DNA of 64,000 nucleotides from NCBI GenBank assembly GCA_029204225.1, contig CM055096.1, forward strand, positions 3,159,352 to 3,223,351, written 5' to 3'. This document shows, one piece after another, positions 21,961 to 34,844 of this stretch (positions are counted from its first letter, which is position 1; every line of letters starts with the position of its first letter). This stretch comes from Diphasiastrum complanatum. Taxonomy: Eukaryota > Streptophyta > Lycopodiopsida > Lycopodiales > Lycopodiaceae. The notes beneath the pieces were generated by a model. The model did no database searches and had not been told where the DNA came from. It saw only the letters and a list, made by a program, of their open reading frames with translations. Made by a program: the position numbers and the translations under genes.

Positions 21961-24520
21961 TCAAATAAATTGAGACTATTCATAGTCTCAATTCATACAT
22001 GTCAATTTTAAATATCCAAATAAATGATGACCATAGAAGAGTCACTTAGCATGTTGCAAACAAATTTTGTGTCTTCTATATTCTTAATATGTAATGATGG
22101 TCTTAGTAGGTATTACAAACAATTTGCTATATCAATCAATAAGATGACAAATAATTTTTAGAAAAACTTTTAGCACTTTAGAAGGACCTTCATTTTAATT
22201 ACGTCCTTTCACAATATATACTCACAAATGTATCCCAGTTGACGGTTGTAGGCTCAACTTTATTACTGCTCCCAACCATGCAATAGAGCATCAAAACGAC
22301 CACCTCCAAACAAACCAATGTGTCAAAGCCTACCTCCAGGCAATGTGCCTCCTAATGCCTTGTCATAGCGCACATGAAATGCACTGACAAAGCATATCCC
22401 TCATTACAGAGCCGGAAGCATGCCTCCAAGACTAGAAAAAGAGCACTAGTTTTCCCTACCAACCTTCGAGTGTTTAAGCAGTCTACACAGAGAAACATAG
22501 GTGTACTCTTTGGGCAGCTGGAACAAGGTCGTGTAAGTGCAAATACTCCTACTCAACCATTGGAATTAGAGACCGGGGCCAAACTTTTCATTTTGAACTT
22601 GCATTATGGTGTTTTGGCTGAAGACTTTGAGGTGGTGTGACAATATAGTATGCTAGTTAGCCAGACGGCCCAAGCCTTCCTTCATTTTGTTTTCTTTTCA
22701 ATAGTGGTTGTACTTTAGCTAGTACATAGCATTTGAATTGTTGTATCTGCTTTTTCAAATTCATGCACTTTCTGAATCTATATTTGCATGCAGGCCCTAT
22801 TTTTAGAAGTTGGTGACATAAAACGATGATGTATTCATCATGACAAGAATGGACGCCCAAAGGTATTGCCTCTAGTTTAATCCATCCTATGTCACATATT
22901 ATTTGTCTTCAACATTGACAGGCATGCGAGTTCACGATATTCACATCCTAATGTGTTTCTTGTATAACTCATCAAATAATCTGCTCGGGAACGTAGAAAA
23001 TTCACTTACCATCGACGGTCTGGTTCAGGCGAAAGGGGGCAGTCTCCAAATGAGATTGTTAAGGAGGTGCAAGCTGTGGTGTAGGAGACTAATGATTCTG
23101 ATCAAGACATGCAACTAATTTAACTTCAATATATTAGTATGGCTGAAGGAATGGCACGGCCTTTTACTTGGTTGGTGTGGGGAAAGCAACAGATTTAGTG
23201 CATTTGAAATGTGGCATTGCTTAAACGTAGATCAAGTATCACTAGTAAGATAACATATAGAAGATTTAAGTTTAATAGGTTTCCAATAGTTTCAACTAGT
23301 CTAATTCCAAAACATTTAGATTAGATCTCATTTACAAAAAATGAATTGCATACATAGTAAATTTCACCCAGCTACCTTCAGCTTGTGTAAACCTAAATGC
23401 AAAATGACATCATACATAGTGAACCTTAGTGAACCGAATAGAACCTTATTGAACCATATCAAATCCTATGAACCAAACCCTAAAAAATGCTTGCTTCTGA
23501 GCGACATAGATGTTGCATAACTCCAAAATTCTATACAGAAGCAAATTTTTTTAAGAAGAAATAATTTTTTTGTATATATTTATTTCTTTGTCATTCTCAA
23601 AACATTGTTGCAATGAATTGTGATGTTTGTATGTTTGTGTGTGTGTGTGTGCGTGTGTGTACATGAGACGTCAAATAAATGTATAATAAAAAGAAAGTCT
23701 GATGAGCATTATATGAGACACCTTATAAAATAAAAAATGGATTAAAACCAAGTTAAAAAATATTTTCAAGCTTCTGCAAGGAATATACTCATCATTTGCT
23801 GCATATGAGTATTGTCACCAATATTATTTTGAGTCCCTAATAGTTTCAAGGTTCTGCATGAAATAGACTCATCGTTCAAGCATATGAGGGTGCAAAAGTC
23901 CAGATGGCAATAAATGTATTGCTACCAATATCATTTTGAATCCCTTTACTGGTAATTTTGATGCACATATAAGATCTTGCCATAGTTTTTATTTTTCTAG
24001 GCAAAGCCGCACCTCTGATTCTACTGCCATGATATTCAAAGTATTTTCCTCCATAATGAGATTGTTGGTTTTTTAGGTTTTTTTTAAGTGATTTTATTAT
24101 ACTTTCCTTTTTCATAATTTTAAATCTATGGTTTCTATCATTTTTGTTTTTCATTTTTTTTTCACCTTTCTGTTTCATAATTTTTTTTTAAAATCTCGGT
24201 TGTGTTTTTTATCATATTGTTTTTTGTCTTCTTATTTTTGAACTATCATTTCCTTGTTGAATGAATGATAAACAATAGAACATATATGAATCAACAACGT
24301 ACAAATTTTGCATCCTAGGAAAAGCAATTGTGTCGATCCACATATTCTCAATATTGTCCCAAAATCCCAAAGACCCAGATCCAAGAAGGCCATGCGTGGA
24401 CAACGATCTCATCCAACCAACAAAACCTCTCTAGAAAATGTTGTAGTAGGCCGAATGGATTCTATATCGGACGGATCCACATCTAGTGTTTTCCTCATGA
24501 TGAGCGAATTACTACGATTG
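21961..24520. other. Intergenic stretch with a GT microsatellite
   Basis: About 2.5 kb with no recognised gene. A (GT)n tract with one GC interruption lies at about 23635-23660. Short frames at 22374-22640 and 24308-24523 show no family signature. Repeated 'aagtttcaaggttctgca...atagactcat' phrases at about 23765 and 23840 are ~75 bp apart. Confidence 0.5.
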
Positions 24521-24529
24521 TGAGTGGGA

Positions 24530-25483
24530 CCTAGGTGAAGATGAGGCCCTATATAAGTTAGAGGTTTCACTTTGGGATAGTGGCATCAAGAAGACTAAAG
24601 ACTGGACCATCGAGCACTAATCAAATTCGCCACAACATGATACGGAAAAAATGCCGATCACTTTGGATCCCCCATTCAAAGGCTCTCCAAAAGGAAAAGC
24701 ACCTGCACCAACTCAAACTCGAGTCTAAAGCTAACAAAAAATGTGAAAAATCTCAATAGAGCTTTGAAATGGATGCGGCTTAATGAAGAAAAGCCTACCA
24801 CTAGTTTACCCCTTGAATGCAAGCCCCTCTATAATGCCAAAACATCTAAGTGGATGGCTAAGAGTTACAAACAAGACATCAAAATTGAACTAATGACCTC
24901 TCACAAAGCGGAAGAAAAAAGAAGTGCCCAAACCAGTGCATGATATGCCACACTACTTCAAGGATTATGAAATGGATGAATTGATAGTAGTCAATGACCT
25001 CTCACAAAGCGGAAGAAAAAAGAAGTGCCCAAACCAGTGCATGATATGCCACAATACTTCAAGGACTATGAAATGGATGGATTGATAGTAGTCATGCCTA
25101 GAGCAAAGTGAGAACCAACGAAAGATACCTCCCTATGAGCCAATATTTATGACGGTCCTGCCCACACCAAAGAGCTATATGTGGGGGTATTTTCTCACCA
25201 TGGGATCAATATAGCGGAGAAAACAACACAACTTGAATGCAGCAACAATGTTCTATAGCATTATGCCACTACGAGGATGGTTGGACATGTCCTAAATCTA
25301 ATACTAAACCAATGATCCCCAGCATGTTTCACCAACACAACCACACTCCCTAGTCGATGAAGGATTTCCAAGCCTTTAGGTATATGACCTCAGGAGATTG
25401 TATCTATTGTTGAGAATTTGATAGCCTTGGATACTCTTAGACTTCACGTAGTTCATATGATCATTGTCAAATTACTTGGTATG
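24530..25483 (+). pseudogene. U copy 3 head with decayed reading frame
   Basis: From about 24510 one frame reads EWDLGEDEALYKLEVSLWDS, GIKKTKDWTIEH, stop, then LDPPFKGSPKGKAPAPTQTR. A second frame gives LKWMRLNEEKPTTSLPLECK (24743-24943) and the first resumes as VPKPVHDMPQYFKDYEMDEL. The last segment is tandemly duplicated with a 101-bp period (starts 24893 and 24994). Such phrases also occur in the heads at 4356-4745 and 12640-12760. It looks like a gene fragment carried by U; no family recognised. The U head is interrupted at 25484 by a copia element whose target was GTATG. Confidence 0.5.
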
Positions 25484-26174
25484 TGTGAAAAATTGCCTAC
25501 ATTGGCAAATCTAGCCATGTAGAATATTGTACATTTTGTCAATATTGTTTGTTGGTTACTTGAATGGCCAAAGTGCCACTTGTACATACACACTTAAAGT
25601 AGGTTACCACGAGTCAAGAGGAGTGGTTGTGTCCATTTGGTAGTGATTCCTACTTTGTAGGATCTAAACCATGATTTATGATGAGATTTGTACCTACCAT
25701 GCACCTACCAAGCATGCCTCTTGGATCTAGGCTAGGGTTTTCACATTAGGGCAAGAAAGTGGAGTCTACTTCCTTATTACATGCTGGATTTTCACCTAAC
25801 TTAGCAAAGGAAGTGTGTTTTATTATGTATTCCCATTCTCCATAGTGAGAAGATAGAAACTTTTTGGAGCCTCAAGGAGAAACTCGAGTTTCCTCTCATT
25901 CTATGGTGATTACTCTTGAATTCCAATGAAACCCAGCTTTGGCACTTTGTAAACACTGTCTACAGGCCGTACTACAGCCTTATTTCCACACGTGTGGATT
26001 TGGATTACACTTATTGATCAATGCTTTTATTGTCTCTACTTGTTTCCTATCAAGCTGCTAAACTAGATCTTGTTTTCTGATTACTAGTTTCTGATAGATT
26101 GTTTAACAAGCATACAATCACCTTGTGGATCATTCAAAGATCCATTTATGGTCCTTAGTATTGTACTTTTCACA
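25484..26174 (+). repeat. 5' LTR of the copia element (691 bp)
   Basis: It begins TGTGAAAAATTGCC and ends ACTTTTCACA, abutting the primer site. It contains about 233 bases (about 25520-25752) absent from the 3' LTR, where ...CATGTAG joins directly to AAAGTGGAG. Short homology AGAA at both break points fits a deletion in the 3' copy. Confidence 0.95.
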
Positions 26175-26187
26175 TGGTATCAGAGCC
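26175..26187 (+). promoter_or_regulatory. Primer-binding site, initiator tRNA-Met type
   Basis: TGGTATCAGAGCC follows the 5' LTR without a gap. Confidence 0.95.
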
Positions 26188-26806
26188 AAGTACAAGGCCA
26201 TTGATCAGTGTTTGAATTTAATCCAGTTTTAGCAGGTTTTGGTGCAAAAAGCTAGTATTGGAAGGGTGAGCTGGTATCCAGGTTTTGGTGAGGGAATTTG
26301 ATCCCAAAATTTTTCAGGATCAAAATCCGTATTGTTGACACGTGTGGGCATCTCTGAACTAGCATTTAATAACCCATATTCATTGGATCATATAAAATTC
26401 ATCTGGTGTCAGTTTGTTGTAATTTTTAGTGCAAATCCTAGAATAAGCTACCAAGAACACTTGCCATTGATTAGTTTTGAATTTGTTTCATGAAAACTAG
26501 TTAATCTAGGCTGATTTCAGACCTTCTTAAAGTGGAAACCAGGTCTTGAAAGTACATCAAAGTGAATGAGAGAGATAGAGTCAGTTTTTGTCCAAGAATA
26601 GCCAAGATTGGCAAGATTTGCTTGATAGTAGTTTTCATCTCATCTCATCTTCATTCCAGCTTTGTGAGGGAGTGATAGAATTGTGATTACAAATCCATCT
26701 ATTGGATTAGAAGTCAACATTTGAGTGAAACACTGCAAGTTAGAAACCTTTGTGAGTTTCAAGTTCAAACAAATCTATATCTTGTGTGTAGAATCTTGCC
26801 AGTAAG

Positions 26807-29800
26807 ATGGGATCAGTGGGGGCCTACCTTCTAGAAGCTAGTGAGAGATTAAATTCTACCAATTATGCTATTTGGAAAGTAAGGATGGAGTCACTAATGG
26901 TGCTCCAGGATCTTTATGAGTTTCTAATAGACGATGAAGATGAACCTCTAGGTGCACAAGAATTAGTGAGGTACAAGAAGAGGTCTAGGCTTGCACTTTA
27001 CTGTATTAAGATGAATGTGAGCAATGATCTTTTAAGGGAAGTATCATCATGTAAGAGTGCTAAAGAGGCTTGGGAATCTTTAAAATCTATCTATGAGTCT
27101 AGTAACACTTTGAGGGTTCTCATGCTTAGGAATCAGATTCTACAAAGCATGAAGAGAAGTGATGAGAGTGCATAGGATTATGTGCTAAGAATCAAGTCTC
27201 TCAATAGGGAGTTAGCTCCCATTGGAGAGAAGATTCAAGATAGTGAGCTTGTTCAAATTGTCCTCAATGGTCTAGGGAGTGGCTTTACAAATTGGTCCAA
27301 AGCTTTGCAATCCAAGACACTTTGCCTACTATAGAAAAGCTACACAGTGTATTAGTGGCTGAAGAGTGTAGGATGATGCATACCAATGCAAGAATGAATG
27401 CTATTTCTCTACAGGATGGTGATGAGAAAGCTAATTTCTCATTCAAAGGCAAGAAGAAGACCAATGGCAAGAAGAAGCACTTCAAGGAGACCAAGGAGGA
27501 GGATGAGACTTCAAGCTCAAAGGGCAAGATTAAAGACAAGTCCAAGTGCAAATGTTTTTTCTATGGAAAGAAAGGACATTTTGCATCAGAATGTCTCAAG
27601 AAGAAGAAGGCACAAGAGAGCAAACAAAGCAACATTGCACATCAGGAGGAGGAGGAGGATGAAGAGTCATCCTTGATGGTTTCCAACAAACCACCATCAT
27701 CCAAGAGCAACACCAATGATTCTTGGTGGATTGATAGTGGGGCTAGTTCCCACATGACATATCAAAAGGACATATTCTCCACTTTACTTTCTTACAATGA
27801 TTTACATAGATCAATTTATATTGCAAGTAGTCAAGAATGTAAGATAAGTGGAATAGGAACAATTCCCTTGTATGTGGGATCATCCAAAAGGATGGATTTG
27901 TTCCATCCCTAGAAATGATGAATGTATAGCCAGAGGCTTTACGCAAGGTAGATTGTTTAAGCTTGATGCTAATGTTGTAGTGGAGAGTGTTAACTTGGCA
28001 AAGGTAGAGTTATCAAAGGTGGAACTGTGGCACAAAAGGTTGGGCCACCCCCAACTACAAAGCCATGGAATCTATGGTTGCAAAGGAGCTTGCAGGCATT
28101 TGTCAAAGTGTGGGAAGAGATGTGAAGCATGCAGCCTCTCAAAGGCTCACAAACTACCCTTCTCAAGATCTACATCAAGATCAAACTCTCCTCTTGAACT
28201 CATCCATTTGGATGTTCATAGTTTTTCACATGAGTCTAATGGTGGTGCCAAGTACTATGTAATCTTCATTGATGACTATTCTAGATTTTGTTGGATGTAC
28301 CTCTTGTCTAGCAAATCAATGGTGTTTGATTCTTTTGTAAAGTTCAAGACTTTGGTAGAAAATCAACCTAGTACCAAGATTAAGGTATTAAGGAGTGATA
28401 ATGGAGGTGAATATATCTCCAATAAGTTGATTGACTTTTGTAGTTCTAATGGCATAAAGAGGGAGTTGTCATGTCCATACACCCCTCAACAAAATGGACT
28501 GAGTGAGAGAAGAAATAGATCTCTTTGTGAGTGTGCTAAGGCCTTAAGGCTAGATGCTTCTCTATCCAAACCATTTTGGGGTGAAGCAATAACTTGTGCT
28601 AATAGATTGCTAAACCAAGCCATTGGAGGAATCACACCATTTGAAGCTCTATTTGGATAGAAGCCCAATCTCAAGGATCTCAAAGTTTTTGGATCCACTT
28701 GCTATGTACACCAATCCTTGGATAAGAGAAGGAAGGATGATGCAACATCCATCAAAGGCATCTTTGTGGGATATGGTGAGAATAGCAAGGGTTATAGAGT
28801 CTTCAATCCCATCACTAGCAAGGTGATAGTGAGTAGGGATGTTATTTTTTATGAAGGACATGCTTGTGATTTGGATGATAATGCTACTAATCATCTTGAT
28901 GCCAAGGGTCATGCTAGGATGGAGGAGGAGCTTCCAAGTGAAGAAGAACTTGAGGATCCACCTCAAGATGCAAGAACTCCAAGAAGATCTACAAGGGAAA
29001 GATCCGAGCCATTGAGGCTCACCTATGATAATCAAGGTGATCAAAGGGAAGGCTCATCATCTTTCACATCTTACACCTTTCTTACTTCAATGTTAGATGA
29101 GCCAACATGCTATGAAGATGCTTGTGAGTCTAAAAGTTGGATGGATGCTATGCAAGTAGAGTATGATGCTCTTATTGAGAATCATACTTGGGATCTTGTG
29201 GATCTTCCTCAAGGGAAGAAACCTCTTGATTGCAAGTGGGTATTTAGATTGAAGTATAATCAAGATGGATCAATAAGCAAGCATAAAGCTAGGCTTGTTG
29301 CCAATGGTTTTTTACAAACCAAAGGCATTGATTATGATGAGACTTTTGCTCCTTTGGCTAAGCTTGTTACTTTCAGGTTGATCATTAGCCTTGCTAAAAC
29401 CTTCAATTGGGAGCTATTCCAACTTGACTTCACAAATGCATTCCTCAATGGTTATTTGGAGGAAGGAATCTACATGAGGCAACCCGAGGGCTTCATCAAG
29501 GCAAAGCATGAAGGAAAGGTGTGTTTTTTGAAGAAGAGCCTTTATGGGCTCAAGCAAGCACCTAGAGCATGGTACTCTAGGCTAAACTCTTTTCTCATTT
29601 CCATCAATTTTGTAATGAGTGCCTATGATCCATCATTGTATATAAGTTTTCATGATGGCATGATCATTATTCTTGTTTTGTATGTGGATGACATTATCTT
29701 GAGTGGTAATGATCTAGATGGAATTAGAGATGTAAAAATTGCTTTAGCAAAAGAGTTTAAGATGGTAGATCTCAGCCTATTAAGCTTCATTCTTGGAATA

Positions 29801-30697
29801 GAGGTTATTAGAGGATGTGATTTTAGCTTCATTTGTCAATCTATATATGCTACATCCATCCTAGATAGATTTGGAATGAAGAATTGTAAAGGCATTGAGA
29901 CACCAATGGAGCAACATGTAAAAGTATCTATTGGTTGTGATGAAGCATCCTTTGAGGACATCACATTATATAGAAGGCTTATTGGCTCCTTGATCTATTT
30001 AACTATAACTAGACCTGATCTTAGTTATAGTGTTGGAAAGTTAAGCCAATTTATGCAAAGTCCTCTAGTTTCACATTGGAAGATGGCCAAAAGTGTTCTT
30101 AGATACATTTCATCCACTAAGAATTTTGGCATTTTCTATAGAGGAACTAATCTTGGCTTAAGAGCCTATAGTGACTCGGATTTTGCAGGTGACAAAGTGG
30201 ATAGAAGATCAACAAGTTCCTTTGCCACCTTTCTATGTGATGGAGTAGTATCATGGCTTTCCAAAAAGCAAGATACCATCTCCCTATCTTCAACAGAATC
30301 TGAATACAAGGCCTTGACATCAACATGCAAGGAGGTCTTGTGGTTCAAAAGGCTATTGGTGGAGCTTCATGTCATGGAGGAGGAGATCCCTACCATCTAT
30401 TGTGACAACCAATCAGCCCAATCACTTGCAACTAATCCTACATTCCATGCAAGGAGCAAACACATCAAAATTGCTCATCATTTTGTGAGGGAAAAAGTGC
30501 AAGCTAAAGAGATCAATCTCCAACACATGCCATCGTCAAGTTGCTTAGCTGATTTGTTTACTAAATCTTTACCTAAAGATTCATTTGTCAAGATTAGATC
30601 TTCAGTTGGAGTTATTGATAAAACCATTGTGATCTCCAAGGCTAGATTTGAGGAGGAGTGTGAAAAATTGCCTACATTGGCAAATCTAGCCATGTAG
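26807..30697 (+). pseudogene. gag-pol of the copia element
   Basis: Gag starts MGSVGAYLLEASERLNSTNY. A TAG at 27173-27175 interrupts it, and a frame change lies near 27290. Then come the zinc knuckle (CFFYGKKGHFASEC, the second Cys replaced by Tyr), protease WWIDSGASSHMT (about 27724-27760), a short loss near 27905, LWHKRLGHPQLQSHG, integrase ELIHLDVHSFSH, RSDNGGEY (about 28396) and NGLSERRNRS (about 28497). A TAG at 28658-28660 follows, and the frame then stays open to 30697: RT with FQLDFTNAFLNG and YVDD (29681-29692), and RNase H with YSDSDFAGD, SSTESEY and YCDNQSA. The 3' end of the frame runs into the LTR. Nearly whole but with at least four lesions. Confidence 0.95.
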
Positions 30698-31116
30698 AAA
30701 GTGGAGTCTACTTCCTTATTACATGCTGGATTTTCACCTAACTTAGCAAAGGAAGTGTGTTTTACTATGTATTCCCATTCTCCATAGTGAGAAGATAGAA
30801 ACTATTTGGAGCCTCGAGGAGAAACTCGAGTTTCCTCTCATTCTATGGTGATTACTCTTGAATTCCAATGAAACCCAGCTTTGGCACTTTGTAAACACTG
30901 TCTACAGGCCGTACTACAGCCTTATTTCCACACATGTGGAGTTGGAATACACTTATTGATCAATTCTTTGATTGTCTCTACTTGTTTCCTATCAAGCTGC
31001 TAAACTAGATCTTGTTTTTTGATGACTAGTTTTTGATAGATTGTTTAACAAGCATACAATCACCTTGTGGATCATTCAAAGATCCATTTATGGTCCTTAG
31101 TACTGTACTTTTCACA
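30659..31116 (+). repeat. 3' LTR of the copia element (458 bp)
   Basis: It is preceded by the polypurine tract GAGGAGGAG (30650-30658) and matches the 5' LTR except for the 233-base deletion and scattered substitutions. It ends ACTTTTCACA, then the target duplicate GTATG. Confidence 0.95.
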
Positions 31117-33018
31117 GTATGAGTAAAACTTGTCTTGACTCGACACATCACCCTTATATATGTTTTGATCGTCATGAGTATAATTCCACCTCTTGTGTTT
31201 CAAAGAGGTAGGAGTGAATTGCACTTTATAAATAATAGTCATTCAATCAATACTCAATTCACTTCAAAGACAAATATTAGTCAAGCTATCCCATTTCAGA
31301 ACTAAGGATTTTAAAGAAGCACATCAAGCTGCCTAAGAGATGACATATATTCCATTCAATGTTTGATTATTCATTAGTTAACATCTATACCAACATCGAA
31401 GGCATTTCAAAAGAGCTAAAAACCGAAGGCATAGCACTCAACATTTTTGAAAGGCATTTCACAATGGATGAAAGATACATGCATATAAATTTCAAATTAT
31501 CAATCCACATATCTACAAGTTCGGTTTGATGCCTCCTTGCCTAGTTCATTCGAAAATCGAGGGTTGTCGTGCATTGCATTCTCTTCTTCAACACTCTGTG
31601 GGACACTCTTAACCATTGAAGTGAGACACTTCTCTTCACAAAAATGTGGTCAACATTCAAGTAGTTACAATGATCATGCCTATAGCTATAAGCTAGCTTC
31701 CCCAAGACCAACGTGAAGGCAACTATAATGACAAGAGTCAAGACAATGGTGCGCTCAAAGATAGGAGCCACTACAACATTTTTTAGGACTTTTTACCCTA
31801 TTACTGAGGAAACTTTGAAGAAATTTTTTAAAAAAAATCCATATGTGTATGTTTGTCCAACGATGTATCCCTTGAAAACAGAACATCGATTATTGTATTG
31901 GTTCCCGAGGCATTCCTAGATTATTTTTCTTTTGGTTAAAAAGAGTGTTTTTTGAGGGATATATTGAGGGCCTCAAAAAATCCCTCAGGGTGTAGATTGA
32001 TTAGGAAAGAGAGATTTTTGAGGGATATATCGAGGGCCTTTGGAATATACCTCGAGATTCATACAAAGAATTTTACTGAGGATAATTTCGAGGGAACAAA
32101 TAATAGTAATAATTTAGGACAGAATGGAACCAATATAATGGCTCCATTTTCTCCTAAAAATAGACTCCATCCAATCCCATGAGTTTTTTGCATCACTTTT
32201 TATAAAGTTGGTAAGCAAAATCATTTGTTTATAATTGTTAATAATTTTTTTTACAAATTTTTAAGTTACAATTCATCCACTTAAAGACGAACAAAAGACA
32301 CTTACGATTAACAAAATATATATTCATACATAAATGGTCCAAGTACAAAAATATTTTACAAACTAAATCAGGACTCTCACATAGGTGTGTGCTAGAATGA
32401 AACACCTAATTAGAATGGGTCCAAATACGACCTCATCCACTTATCTACTTGCCAAAAATAGTACAAACACTATTTAGGCCAATATCATGGTATGCTAGAC
32501 TCAACTCTTTTTTTATCTCAGTAGCATTTATCCTAAGTGACTATGATGGTGGGAGTGAGAGTCATACCATATGTTTTGCTTCTGTTGTATAGCTGGTTTG
32601 AAGACAATACTTCTTGAAGAACATATGCCATCAATTAACGAGAGTGAGCATCTTAATGGTATGAAAAGAATAAAATATTTTATGGATTCTAGCGAGACAA
32701 GAGTTAAACAATGTGGTATTTAGTACAAATATTGGTGCTAAATTTGAAAAAAAAAATTACAATGATGGACTTCACAAGAAACAACTTTGACAAGCATGGT
32801 ATGAAATGTTTTTTTTTATAAATTTTGTCATAATTTTTCTAATAAAAACAATATTATTAATTGAAGTGTTTCGTTACTTTTGTTGTATAGTTGGTTTGAT
32901 GACAATGAATTTTGCAAAGGAGTTGCAATCTCTAGAAAAACAAGAGAAAAGTGTCTATAAACTAATGCATTAAAGGTTTGTAAATATGGTTTTTGCTTTT
33001 TGTAAATAATATATTTAG

Positions 33019-33673
33019 TGTGAAAAATACAGATCCTAAGTGGATCTAAACTCCAAGATCATTGGCTTGAATGCTTGCACTCCAAACTACATAAGCTAGG
33101 AATTGGCAACACATTCTATGCTACCTAGAATGCAAAGAACTTGATCAAAAAGCATTTATCACAAATGGAAACTTCCATAAACATCAAGTGCGGCCCAAAA
33201 TAGCATTATACAGTCCATAATACATCAGCCTATCACTTTTGGAAAGCACCTAAGATCATACACAATAGCTTGAAGACAATACACACAACAATGCTCTCAA
33301 TGGAGGAAGAAACAATGACAATGATCTATTGATCTCAATGAAGCATACAAAAGGTTTCTCCAACCTGTTCTCCACGACTTCCCTACTATTTATGGATGAG
33401 GAAGATGACTCTCTCTCCTCTCTCTAGAAGGTACTTGACCCTAGATATTCCCTATATAGGAAAAATAGCTAAAAATGGCTTATATGACCAAAATACATCA
33501 AAATGGTCTCATTTTGAAGGGTATGAAGTTTGACACTTCATCATACTGAAAAAATACAGTAAATAAAAACATTGTGGCCTGGTTCACACGTGTGAAACTC
33601 CAGAACCAAAACTATTTACAATTTTAGCCAATTTAGGCCTCAAACTAGCTAGGAAATGTTGACAATTTTCACA
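33019..33673. mobile_element. Solo LTR (655 bp) in U copy 3
   Basis: The block begins TGTGAAAAATACAG and ends AATTTTCACA and is flanked by a 5-bp duplication TTTAG (33014-33018, 33674-33678). U copy 1 (about 10515-10545, reverse) has the empty site with a single TTTAG. The ends resemble those of the copia LTRs at 25484 and 30659, and a CACACGTGTG-type phrase occurs inside, as in the other copia LTRs here. No internal coding region remains, as expected after LTR-LTR recombination. Confidence 0.92.
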
Positions 33674-33774
33674 TTTAGCTCATGTTAATAATTTCATTGG
33701 ATATTTATGTGGTGACTAATAAGAATGTACTTTGTGTTTTTTGATTAGTTTGCAAATTTTTATTTCTCTTTCAG

Positions 33775-34165
33775 GTGGTAAAGCCATCTAGACGTATTGA
33801 AGATGACATTTTCATAATGTTAGACCTAAATGGCATTCTCATGAAACAATGCGATATTGGTCCACAATTCTCAAGGGATAAGAAATGGCAATCAAAATAG
33901 ATCAAATTGCGACATGGGTGGCTGTAATTTCTAAAAAAAAGTTTTGTCAAAATTCAAGATTGGCATTTGGTGCATTATGGAGTATGAAACCGTGCTTAAT
34001 ACCTACTCTTTCATGGAAAGCGAGGCATGTCAAAAGCTTCCATTTTTCATGTTGTGGAGCCAAGAAAATTGCTACCAACATTCAGGTATAATGTGTCCTG
34101 AGAAGCCTTGTGTAGCTGCTAATTTCAAACCCTTATGGTATGTATGGCATCATTTCTATCCTAAG
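33775..34165 (+). pseudogene. FCP1/HAD-like phosphatase exon, U copy 3
   Basis: An acceptor CTTTCAG precedes VVKPSRRIEDD, IFIMLDLNGILMKQCDIGPQ and FSRDKKWQSK, where a TAG stop occurs (copies 1 and 2 read His). A run of eight A after WLxFLKKK shifts the frame, which resumes as SKFKIGIWCIMEYETVLNTY, LPFFMLWSQENCYQH and KPLWYVWHHFYPK. A donor AAG/GT ends it. The motif I region is intact here. The downstream sequence to about 34380 stays weakly open and then becomes intron-like before ORF X. Family assignment as for copy 2. Confidence 0.65.
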
Positions 34166-34844
34166 GTCAACAAACACAACACAATGGTTTTTATGTTTGT
34201 ATATATTTTCTTATGTAAATTGTACAATGTTTGGATGAATCTATGTTCACATTCTACAATGTTTAGAAATAAGTTATGTTTGTGTTTACGTGAATGCTAT
34301 CACCTGAAACTGATAAGTCTAGTATGCTTACACAATATACAAGATTCAACATTAAAAAAAATTGTTCATTAAAATTACATGATAAAATATTTAGGCAATT
34401 GAAAGTGTATGATTCAAGGAAAAGTTATTTCTAAATAGAATATATAGTTCATCAAAAAAAGATAATAATGCATCGAGTTCTATTTGTCGAGCTCGTTTAA
34501 GTTCTTAAGCTTTTGGATACTGCCCAATCACTCGATTACCATAAGGCTCCAGCTAAACCTGTAAAAAATACCATCGTAGACTGACCACGTTGTTGCATCC
34601 AAAAATTCATCTTTGATTTTTTTGGGCAACTTGGTGTCGAGTATAACAAAGGATCCCTACAAGTAAAGACTCTACATTGCATCGAGCAGTTTGGTGATGA
34701 AGTTGCCCATTCCTTTGAGAGAATATGTCATAAATCGATGATGCCTTTTATGTAATTTTCATGCTTTAATATTGCAAGGCATTATTCTTATAATGTAGGT
34801 GATAGTTTGCTTCCCAATCAATATATACACTCCATAAATCTAGC

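Larger units (their letters stand above)
25484..31116 (+). mobile_element. Ty1/copia retrotransposon inserted in U copy 3
   Basis: A complete but disabled element bounded by LTRs starting TGTGAAAAATTG and ending CTTTTCACA, with a 5-bp target duplication GTATG (25479-25483 and 31117-31121). Copy 1 of U (near 12290-12300) shows the uninterrupted target. Primer site and polypurine tract are in place. The 5' LTR is 691 bp and the 3' LTR 458 bp, the difference being one internal deletion. Confidence 0.95.
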
